A stretch of DNA of 64,000 bases from Planctomycetaceae bacterium (GTDB lineage: Bacteria; Planctomycetota; Planctomycetia; Pirellulales; PALSA-1355), in assembly GCA_003153375.1 (NCBI GenBank), contig PLYM01000219.1:80871-144870 (forward strand). Direction: 5' to 3'. The position numbers were made by a program, and so were the translations under genes. Every line of letters begins with the position of its first letter. Positions within the stretch are counted from its first letter, which is position 1. Positions 8,911 through 16,480 of this stretch are shown here, in pieces. The notes under the pieces were generated by a model. That model was not told where the DNA came from. It saw nothing but the letters and a program-made list of their open reading frames with translations, and made no database searches.

Positions 8911-11091
8911 ATGACGAGCAAGTCGCTGGCCGTTTTGATAGCTGTTGCGTCGGCCACGGTTTGGCTCGTGATGGCCGTGCCGCTGTTCACCGGCGAGGTA
9001 TATAGCATCTCGGACTTGTGGCGATTCTATCTGCCGCTACGGGCCCACTACGCATCGTCCTTGGCGCAGGGCGAGTGGCCCGCCTGGTTCAGCGGGCTCT
9101 ATGGCGGCTACAACGTACACGGCGCCGGGCAGTTTGGTATGTGCCATCCCTCGCAGTTTCTGCTCTACCGTTTCCTGCCCTTGAACGTGGCGCTCGACCT
9201 GGAGATTCTGCTCTCCTATCCGTTCATGTTTGCTGGCATGTACTTGTTCTTGCAGCGGTGGGAGCTGCGCCGCGACTGCGCCTTGTTCGGGGCCATGCTG
9301 TTTACGTTTTCGACGTTCAACATCATGCGGCTGATTCATCCCAACGCGCTGCAAATCGTGGGGCACTTTCCCTGGATCTTGTACTGCACCGACATCGTCG
9401 TGCGCGGCACCGAGCCCCGCGCAATCACCTGGGCCGCGGTGGGCCTGGCCTTGCTCAATACCTCGGAATTGCTGCTGGGCTACCCGCAGTACTACTGGTT
9501 CTCCGCGCTCTTGTTTGCCGCCTATGTGGCGCTGCTGCTGTGCATGCGGCTCTTGACCGTTCGTCGCCTGGCGATGTTGACGGCCGCGGTGGGGCTGGGC
9601 ATCGCGGGAGGAGCCGTGCAATTGCTGCCGACGATGGACGCTTTGGCCATTTCGGTTCGCCAGCTCTCTCCTAGCTGGCCCGAGGATATGGCCTTTGCTG
9701 GCTCGATCGATCCGCACTATCTGTTACAAGCGTTCTCGCCCTATTCGATGAACGTCTCGCACAAGCAACGGGTCTACATGGGCGCGGTCCCCTTGCTGCT
9801 GGTCGTCTGGGCCATCTTTCGTTGGAAGCAATTGCCGCTGGGTAAGCCGCTGGTGCTGGGCTGCCTGGTCATGGCGTTCTTCATGATTTGGCTGCAACTG
9901 GGCGATTTTGGCGGCCTTTATCAATTGCAAACGCACCTGCCATTTATCGCTCACTTCCGCTATCCCTCGCGGTATGTGCACTTGATGAGCGTCGGCTTAT
10001 CGATCTGCGGGGCCTTTGCGCTGGCCGACATGCTTTCGCTGCGCGAGCGCGGCTCGACAATCGGCCGTGGCCCGCTGCTGGCCGTCGCGGGCGTCGTCGT
10101 GCTCAGTGTTCTGGTCACCGCGCTCGTCTTTCGCCAAGGCACCGAACAGACCGCCGCGGCTCCGGGACACGTGATCGCCGGCACCCTGCTCGTCGCGACG
10201 GCAGCCGTGGTTATTTGGGGCACCGCGCGCGGCGCGAGCTGGGGCCTGCCGAGTCTGGTGCTGCTGGCCGCTGCCGATCCGGCCTACTATGCGATCTCGC
10301 ATTCCATTTGGGGTCAAACCAGCAATATCGAACAGCGCCTGGCCGGCGTTTCGGTGCCGCCGCAAAAATCGTCCGATCGTCTGCTCGGTGGCAATATTCA
10401 GGACATGAACAGCTTTACCCTGCTCGGCTGGCGCCGCCTCGATGGCTTCGAGGGATTGCCGCCGTTCCGCCGGCTCGACTATCGCAAGCGCAATGCGCGA
10501 CGCGTGGCCCAGGTCGGCTGGGTTTCGAACATCTCGGACGAAGTACACGGCTTCTTTGGTGACTACGCGTTTTTCGATACCAGCGACATGTCAGGGCTCA
10601 AGCCTTCATCGAGCAGCGAGTGGTTCGTGCTCGACGATCCGCTGCCGCGGGCACGGTGTGTTTCCAAGATCGTGGTGACTGACGAACCGAGCAAGGTGAT
10701 CGATGAGCTGGACGTGGTCACGACTGCGACAGTCGAAAGCCCGCTGGAACTCGAAGCGGGCGAACCTGGCGAGGCCAAAATCACGGTCGATCGCCAGGGC
10801 CAGATCGACGTTCACGTCCGCAGTCCAACCCAGCAGTTGCTCGTGGTTTCCGAGGCGCACGACCCCGGCTGGCGGATGCAGGTCGATGGGAAAACCGCGG
10901 TGTCGGCCCTGCGGGTCAACGGCGACTTCCTGGGCTGCGTCGTCGAACCGGGCGAGCACGACGTTGCTTTTCGGTTCGATCCCCCCAGTTTTCGGCGAGG
11001 ATTGATTGCATCACTTTGCAGCATGGCCTTGCTAGCCGGGTGGGCCCTCACGCCGCTGGTTTGTCGCAAGCGAACGCCGACAGATGCTTGA
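8911..11091 (+). CDS. YfhO-type polytopic membrane protein
   Basis: 726-residue integral membrane protein resembling the bacterial YfhO / GT-C fold family. The early luminal loop carries acidic and aromatic residues (YSISDLWRFYLPLRAHY) in the place where GT-C enzymes hold their acidic motif. About a dozen hydrophobic segments follow up to residue 470, then a soluble C-terminal part (about 500-690), and a last membrane segment ending in a basic tail (CRKRTPTDA). In Gram-positives YfhO glycosylates lipoteichoic acid; here the acceptor is unknown. A GT2 polyprenyl-phosphate glycosyltransferase follows 430 bp later and could supply the lipid-linked sugar donor. Confidence 0.75.
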   Translation: MTSKSLAVLIAVASATVWLVMAVPLFTGEVYSISDLWRFYLPLRAHYASSLAQGEWPAWFSGLYGGYNVHGAGQFGMCHPSQFLLYRFLPLNVALDLEILLSYPFMFAGMYLFLQRWELRRDCALFGAMLFTFSTFNIMRLIHPNALQIVGHFPWILYCTDIVVRGTEPRAITWAAVGLALLNTSELLLGYPQYYWFSALLFAAYVALLLCMRLLTVRRLAMLTAAVGLGIAGGAVQLLPTMDALAISVRQLSPSWPEDMAFAGSIDPHYLLQAFSPYSMNVSHKQRVYMGAVPLLLVVWAIFRWKQLPLGKPLVLGCLVMAFFMIWLQLGDFGGLYQLQTHLPFIAHFRYPSRYVHLMSVGLSICGAFALADMLSLRERGSTIGRGPLLAVAGVVVLSVLVTALVFRQGTEQTAAAPGHVIAGTLLVATAAVVIWGTARGASWGLPSLVLLAAADPAYYAISHSIWGQTSNIEQRLAGVSVPPQKSSDRLLGGNIQDMNSFTLLGWRRLDGFEGLPPFRRLDYRKRNARRVAQVGWVSNISDEVHGFFGDYAFFDTSDMSGLKPSSSSEWFVLDDPLPRARCVSKIVVTDEPSKVIDELDVVTTATVESPLELEAGEPGEAKITVDRQGQIDVHVRSPTQQLLVVSEAHDPGWRMQVDGKTAVSALRVNGDFLGCVVEPGEHDVAFRFDPPSFRRGLIASLCSMALLAGWALTPLVCRKRTPTDA

Positions 11092-11520
11092 GGACAATTC
11101 GGTAATTCACAGCCACGCCGTAGGCGTGAAACAACTCAGCCTAGGGCAACGCCCTGGGAAAGCGGGGATAAGGAACCATTCGAAGCCCTATTAGCGGCGA
11201 AAGGAAAGCCCAAGGAGTCGCGACACTTTCGGGGGGTTGGGCTTGTTCGCCGCACGACTGCAGGGCCGTGCCCAGAGGCAACATGTGTCACGCCAACGTA
11301 ATCGTCGAAGACAATGGACTTTACATGGAAGGCCGTGCTTCAACGCCCGGATGTCCACTGCCCACTGAGAACTGCCCGATAAGCTGAAAATAGAGCCACT
11401 TGAAATCTCGGCCGCCGTGCGAGCTAATCAAATCGCAGGCACCCACGACGCCCCCGCGGGCGAAGTCCTGTTCAAACTGATTCCCCTGATTGTCGAGATG
11501 AACCGCGAAAGACCTGAACT
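11092..11520. other. Intergenic stretch with hairpins, no gene recognised
   Basis: 429 bp between the YfhO-like and GT2 genes. It holds the second paired-hairpin module (11114-11158) and, further on, the string tgagaactgccc. No coding frame is convincing. Confidence 0.5.
11114..11158. repeat. Paired-hairpin (REP-like) module, copy 2
   Basis: Stem 1 is CACGCC-GTA-GGCGTG (11114-11128). Stem 2 is CCTAGGGC-AAC-GCCCTGGG (11140-11158) with one G-U type pair. The spacer is A-rich (aaacaactcag). The layout and spacer resemble copy 1 at 7534-7592. Confidence 0.65.
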
Positions 11521-12528
11521 ATGCGAGCTGCTGAAAACGTGATTGCCGAACCGCGAATCTCGGTCGTCATCCCCGTCTACAACGAGGAGTCGGGCATCGA
11601 GGAGTTGCTGGCGCGGTTGACTGGCGTTCTCGATCAATTGCCTGGCGGACCGCACGAGATTGTCTTTGCCGACGATGGCAGCCGCGACCGTTCTTTCGCG
11701 ATGCTCGAGCAAGCCGCCGCGCGCGATCCGCGGATCATAGTCGTGGCCCTGTCGCGCAATTTTGGTCACCAGGCGGCGCTCAGCGCGGCGTTGGACTATA
11801 CTTCGGGCGACGTGATCGTACCGATGGACGCCGACTTGCAGGACGTGCCGGAAACGATCCCCCGCTTTCTGGAAGAGTATCGCAAGGGCTACGACGTAGT
11901 CTACGCGATCCGCGTGCGCCGCAAGGAAGGCATCGTCATGCGGGCCAGCTATGCGGCCTTCTACCGGATCATGTCCTACCTGGCCAACATCAAGGTGCCC
12001 ATCAACTCAGGGGACTTTTGCTTGATGTCGCGGCGTGTCGTCGAGGAGTTGAGACACACGCCCGAGCGGCATCGCTATCTGCGCGGGTTGCGGACCTGGG
12101 TGGGTTTTCCGCAAACCGGCATCGAAGTCGAGCGTGCCGAGCGGTTTGCCGGCCAGCCGCAATATACGCTCCGCAAGTTGCTGCAACTGGCCTTCGACGG
12201 CATCTTCGCTTTTTCAGTCACGCCGCTACGGGCCGCCACGGTCGTGGGCTTTTCTGCGATGGGCCTGGCCATGCTGGTCGCTGTCTATGCCTTGTGCGTC
12301 AAGATTTTCGGCGGCGATCCTCCGCCAGGCTTCACGTCCGTGATCTTGATGAATATCTTCCTGGCCGGCGTGCAGCTATTGTTCCTGGGCATCATCGGCG
12401 AATACCTGGGCCGTATCTACGAAGAAATCAAACGCCGCCCTCACTACATCGTCCGCCAGGTCGTCGGCCGACAAGTGCTCGCAAAACCTGATCCGGAGAC
12501 GCACTACGACGTGTCGAGTCACGCGTAG
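11521..12528 (+). CDS. GT2 glycosyltransferase, polyprenyl-phosphate type (DPM1/ArnC-like)
   Basis: 335-residue family 2 glycosyltransferase. The catalytic domain starts ISVVIPVYNEESGIEELLAR, with nucleotide-binding FADDGSRDRSF and the metal-binding DAD in VPMDADLQDVPETIP. The C-terminal part has two membrane helices (about 237-262 and 274-297) and ends GEYLGRIYEEIKRRPHYIV, typical of enzymes that load a sugar onto undecaprenyl or dolichyl phosphate. It follows the YfhO-type protein and probably provides its lipid-linked donor. A strong terminator follows at 12585. Confidence 0.9.
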   Translation: MRAAENVIAEPRISVVIPVYNEESGIEELLARLTGVLDQLPGGPHEIVFADDGSRDRSFAMLEQAAARDPRIIVVALSRNFGHQAALSAALDYTSGDVIVPMDADLQDVPETIPRFLEEYRKGYDVVYAIRVRRKEGIVMRASYAAFYRIMSYLANIKVPINSGDFCLMSRRVVEELRHTPERHRYLRGLRTWVGFPQTGIEVERAERFAGQPQYTLRKLLQLAFDGIFAFSVTPLRAATVVGFSAMGLAMLVAVYALCVKIFGGDPPPGFTSVILMNIFLAGVQLLFLGIIGEYLGRIYEEIKRRPHYIVRQVVGRQVLAKPDPETHYDVSSHA

Positions 12529-12584
12529 TTGCCGGCAATCAGGCTTGATTGCCCACCTCGACCACGTTCAGCACCAGCGCATGA

Positions 12585-12617
12585 AAAACGCCCCGCGAGA
12601 CTCTCGCGGGGCGTTTT
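12585..12617. terminator. Bidirectional intrinsic terminator
   Basis: A long GC-rich inverted repeat, AAAACGCCCCGCGAG / CTCGCGGGGCGTTTT, has A-tracts on the left and T-tracts on the right. It lies between the convergent GT2 gene and the DUF1559 gene, so it can stop transcription from both sides. Confidence 0.93.
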
Positions 12618-12644
12618 GGTATCCATTGTACGACTGAAAGTTGA

Positions 12645-13766
12645 TCAGAACTCGGATTCGTTCAGCGTGTAGTTCCATTTTGCAGTCGCGGTTGTCGTGA
12701 GTGGAGTTGTCACCGGCGATTGTGTCAACATCACGCCATTTTGATTTGAAGTCATTAGTTGAGTGTAAACGTGATAGCCGATGTCTTCCGCAATGAAGCG
12801 AGCGTTTCCGCCGCAGAAGAACGCGTTCACGCCGCCCGGATGGTTTGACGAAGGCCGTGCATAGGCCAAGCCCGAGGGATTGGTTCCGGGCATAGCGTAG
12901 GGCAACATGGGAGCACCCGTCAGTGTTCTGGCCAGGGCGTTGATTTGGATACCATTAGGGTCAAATCCACTGGTCGACGTTGGAGCCGGGGCAGTGTTAT
13001 TCTGATTTTTGGTAAGATACCAGACGAAGCCAGTATTCTGCCGTAGCGCGAAATCACTCAGATACGGAGGATTCGACAGCGTTGTGTCAGTGGGATCGGT
13101 CGCCCAATTGGTCGCTTGCAAATTCTCCGACAACATCAGGGTGTAAGTGCTACCGTCATTTGTGCCGAGAAAATCCATGGTGACCTTCTTACCCAGGCGA
13201 GTCGTTGGTGGAACAGCCGCTGGGTCGGCCAATGACTGGTTGAAGAAGACGCCACTGTTGACATCATCGTTCCAAGTAGGCGAGACAGACGTCGCGGGCG
13301 TCGTCGGAGTTGGCGATGGAGTTGGAAGGTTGTCACTCGCCGAATTCGCTAGGCCTGTGTTCACGACGAACGATAGCGAGTTCGTGCCAGTTGCCGGCGC
13401 GGGATTGCTCGGGCACACCAAAACTGCCATGGGCGAATAGAAAACTTGAGTGTTCCACACCGCATTCGGGTTTTGCCAGTTTTGATACAAATCGTTGCGT
13501 TCCAGATACGGCAGGATGGGCACGACCCAGGAAGCGCGATGCACGCCGAATACATTGGCATAGCCCGGAAAATAGCGCTTGGTCGTCTCAAAGTTGCCCA
13601 GCGCTAACCCGCAGTTGCGCATGTTGTTTTGGCAGGTATTCTTGCGGCCGGCCTCGCGGGCGCTTTGGATGGCGGGCAAGAGTAGGGATACGAGCATCCC
13701 AATGATCGTGATGACGACGAGCAATTCAACCAGCGTAAAACCGCGTGTTCTTTTTGGACCAGCCAT
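12645..13766 (-). CDS. DUF1559 prepilin-like protein
   Basis: 373-residue planctomycete DUF1559 protein. The N-terminus is a type IV pilin-like signal (KRTRGFTLVELLVVITIIG, cleaved after G with F and E at +1 and +5). The usual AIQSAREAGRKNTCQNNMR block follows. The C-terminus has the DUF1559 ending with NHPGGVNAFFCGGNARFIAED, the H-x-G-G-x-N block with a conserved Gly and Asp. These proteins are thought to be exported pseudopilin-like proteins; their role is unknown. The gene stands alone between a bidirectional terminator and a 306-bp gap. Confidence 0.93.
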   Translation of the reverse strand: MAGPKRTRGFTLVELLVVITIIGMLVSLLLPAIQSAREAGRKNTCQNNMRNCGLALGNFETTKRYFPGYANVFGVHRASWVVPILPYLERNDLYQNWQNPNAVWNTQVFYSPMAVLVCPSNPAPATGTNSLSFVVNTGLANSASDNLPTPSPTPTTPATSVSPTWNDDVNSGVFFNQSLADPAAVPPTTRLGKKVTMDFLGTNDGSTYTLMLSENLQATNWATDPTDTTLSNPPYLSDFALRQNTGFVWYLTKNQNNTAPAPTSTSGFDPNGIQINALARTLTGAPMLPYAMPGTNPSGLAYARPSSNHPGGVNAFFCGGNARFIAEDIGYHVYTQLMTSNQNGVMLTQSPVTTPLTTTATAKWNYTLNESEF

Positions 13767-14072
13767 CGCCGTCCTCCTCTAATCGTTGCCTTGCGAAGCC
13801 TCTTCCCTTTGCCCGCCATTATTGTCCCTGATTCGGCGCAAACAGTCCAGTCTTTTTCGACGAAAATGCACCCCACGATCGGGTTTTGAAGTGGTTTTGG
13901 CACCCGGGAACTGGTCGATTCAATCCCTCTGGAAGACGCCAGGCCCCGGTGGATCGCTGGCCGGTCTGGGGCACTCGCGAGCGCGAATGCGTCCGACGCG
14001 TGTGGGGGGAGACTGAGGCACCTTCGGTGGCGCGTCCGATACGTGCCCGGGAAGACACGAGCCCGAAGCGGG
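13767..14072. other. Intergenic stretch, no gene recognised
   Basis: 306 bp between two minus-strand genes. It must hold the promoter of the DUF1559 gene, but no clear -35/-10 pair was found. A short stem AGCCCG-AAG-CGGGCT at 14060-14074 overlaps the stop of the LRR lipoprotein and could be its terminator. Confidence 0.4.
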
Positions 14073-14489
14073 CTAGAACCGCACGTCCGTTTCCGGCAGC
14101 GATTTTCGCAGGTCGTCGACGCCGGCCCGCGTTACGGTCGTGCGCTCGAGCGACAAGATTTTAAGCGTCGCGATGGCCTTCAGGTGTTCCAGGCCCACAT
14201 CGGTGATCCGCGTGCCTTGCAGATCGATGCTCTTCAGGTTCGCGATGTGGTGCAGGTGTTCCAGATCGCGGTCTTCGACGGCGGTCTTGGTCAGATCGAC
14301 CTTGTAGCCGCCGCCGCTGGCGATGTTCACCCGGCCGCCGATGTCCTGCAATTTCGACATCGCCGCCCGTTGTTCCGGAGAAACCTTGGTACCGCCGCAA
14401 CCCGTCACGGCCGTCAGCACGACCAGGAGGGTCCAAACAGAGCGCAACGAACGTGGCTGGCCCGATCGTCGTTCGTAGCAGTTCGACAT
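14073..14489 (-). CDS. Small leucine-rich-repeat lipoprotein
   Basis: 138-residue predicted lipoprotein. The signal peptide ends in a lipobox (LLVVLTAVTGC). The rest contains about three leucine-rich units (LEHLHHIANLKSIDLQGTRI, TDVGLEHLKAIATLKILSLE) of the planctomycete type. The ATG at 14489 was chosen because it places the lipobox Cys at residue 31; the upstream open frame adds 53 residues with no signal features. Probably a surface-anchored interaction protein. Confidence 0.78.
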   Translation of the reverse strand: MSNCYERRSGQPRSLRSVWTLLVVLTAVTGCGGTKVSPEQRAAMSKLQDIGGRVNIASGGGYKVDLTKTAVEDRDLEHLHHIANLKSIDLQGTRITDVGLEHLKAIATLKILSLERTTVTRAGVDDLRKSLPETDVRF

Positions 14490-15091
14490 CGGTCCGTTCA
14501 CGTTCCCTGCCTGTTTGCAATGAGTTCCGGCCAACCCGACCATTTGGGCAACGCCCGCGGCGAAGCGCAACGGAGCAGGCGGCATAGCCCAAACGGCAGA
14601 TGCCAGCGACGCTCTAGGCAATCTTACCAAGGGCAAACGGCCGCGCAACTATCGGCACGCACATTTTTTCCAACTTTTCGGCCCGAGCGCCCAGTCGCCC
14701 CTACCGGCGCACGCGGAGCCGGAACTTCCGCCTCCCGGCCGACGCCAGGGGCGCCCCATTCGCGGCCCTTCGGTTCGATGGCTTTTGACCTCCTGATGCG
14801 GCGCTGAGCGTGCCCGCGCCACTGGAAAACATGCAATTCTCACACAGATAAACAGGCGCCGATGTTTGACAACGGCTTACAGCTTCGTTAGCATCAGTCG
14901 CAGTTCGGAGAGCCAATGGATCGGCGTCCAACGGGCGTCACTTCGCGGCCCTTCGTTCCCCCCACCAAGCATCCCACCCGCAAACCCGCCGCCGCACCGG
15001 TGCCACGTTCCGAGTAACCGCAGCACCCGCGTCGTGGGTTTTCCGACAAGCTGGCACAGCCGCGACCGCAAGCAATAGGGAGTTCCCGAGT
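14490..15091. other. Divergent promoter region, no gene recognised
   Basis: 602 bp between the LRR lipoprotein (minus) and the DUF1501 operon (plus). Promoters for both directions are expected here. No riboswitch, tRNA or convincing short gene was seen. Confidence 0.4.
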
Positions 15092-16399
15092 ATGAGTTTG
15101 TGCCCTAATCGAACCGACCGTCGTGGTTTTTTGGCCGTTGGCGCCCTGACCGGAATGGGGCTCACGCTGGCCGATTACTTTCAAATTCAGCAGGCCCGGG
15201 CCGAGCAGAAGAACTACGACTTCATTGAGGCCAAAGCCAAGAGCGTGATTCACATCTTCCTGCCGGGCGGTATCGCCCACCAGGAGACGTTCGATCCCAA
15301 GCCCTACGCCCCCATCGAATATCGGGGCGAAATGGGTTCGATCCCGACCAAGATTCCCGGCGAGGTGTTCAGCGAGACCCTGCCGCAGACGGCGCAGATC
15401 GCCGACAAGATCACGGTCGTGCGTTCGATGTCGCACGGCGAAGCCGCCCACGAGCGCGGCACGCACAACATGTTCACCGGCTATCGCCCCAGCCCGGCCT
15501 TGGTCTTTCCGAGCATGGGCAGCGTGGTGAGCCATGAATATGGCCCCCGCAACAACCTGCCGCCGTATGTCTGCATTCCCAATCAACCCAACGAATTCGC
15601 CGGCACCGGCTATCTCAGCTCGTCGTTCGGCGCCTTCAGCCTGGGCGCCGATCCGGCCGCGGCCGGCTTTACGGTCCGCGATTTGAACCTGCCAGGCGGC
15701 ATCGACGCGGGCCGCTTCGAGCGCCGCCGCACGGCCTTGGAGGCGGTGAACAACCACTTTGCCAAGACCGAGAAGTCCGACACGATTTCGGCCATGAACA
15801 CGTTCTACGATCGGGCTTATAGCCTGATCAGCTCGCAGCAGGCTCGCGAGGCGTTCAACATCAATGCCGAGCCCGAGGCGATTCGCAACGAATATGGCCG
15901 CAACGAGGCCGGCCAGCGAATGCTGATGGCCCGTCGTTTGGTGGCCGCCGGCGTGCGGTTTGTCACCCTGACCTATGGTGGCTGGGACATGCACGTCAAC
16001 CTGACGGCCGGCATGCGGGGCGCCATGCCCGCGTTTGATCAGGCTTTTGCCGCGTTGATTCGCGATCTCGATCGCACCGGGCTGCTGAACGACACGCTGG
16101 TCATGGTTTCGAGCGAATTCGGCCGCACGCCCAAGATCAATGGCACGGCGGGCCGCGACCACTGGCCCAAGGTTTTCAGCGTGGTGCTGGCCGGCGGTGG
16201 CGTCAAGCGCGGTTCGATCTTCGGGGCTTCGAACCCCGTGGCCTCCGAACCGGAAAAGGACGAATTGGGTCCGGCCGACCTGGCCACGACCATCTACCAC
16301 CAACTGGGCATTGTGGCCGACAAGGAGCTGATGGCTCCGGGCAATCGGCCCATCGAAATCGTCGACGGTGGCAAAGTCCGCAAGGAGTTGCTGGTCTAA
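15092..16399 (+). CDS. DUF1501 exported protein
   Basis: 435-residue DUF1501 protein, a family with an alkaline-phosphatase/sulfatase-like fold that is very expanded in planctomycetes. The N-terminus TDRRGFLAVGALTGMGLTLA looks like a Tat signal, with RR followed by GF instead of the classic RRxFLK. The core holds HIFLPGGIAHQETFDPKP, MSHGEAAHERGTHNMFTGY, YGGWDMH and SSEFGRTP, giving conserved His and Asp residues that could bind metal. It is the first gene of a four-gene operon of secreted proteins. The reaction is unknown. Confidence 0.92.
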   Translation: MSLCPNRTDRRGFLAVGALTGMGLTLADYFQIQQARAEQKNYDFIEAKAKSVIHIFLPGGIAHQETFDPKPYAPIEYRGEMGSIPTKIPGEVFSETLPQTAQIADKITVVRSMSHGEAAHERGTHNMFTGYRPSPALVFPSMGSVVSHEYGPRNNLPPYVCIPNQPNEFAGTGYLSSSFGAFSLGADPAAAGFTVRDLNLPGGIDAGRFERRRTALEAVNNHFAKTEKSDTISAMNTFYDRAYSLISSQQAREAFNINAEPEAIRNEYGRNEAGQRMLMARRLVAAGVRFVTLTYGGWDMHVNLTAGMRGAMPAFDQAFAALIRDLDRTGLLNDTLVMVSSEFGRTPKINGTAGRDHWPKVFSVVLAGGGVKRGSIFGASNPVASEPEKDELGPADLATTIYHQLGIVADKELMAPGNRPIEIVDGGKVRKELLV

Positions 16400-16480
16400 A
16401 ACGCTGCCGATTCCCGCGCGCCGCACGACGTGGCGCCACCGCTGCGAAACTCGCTTCCCCTGTTTTTTCGAGGCTGTTTG

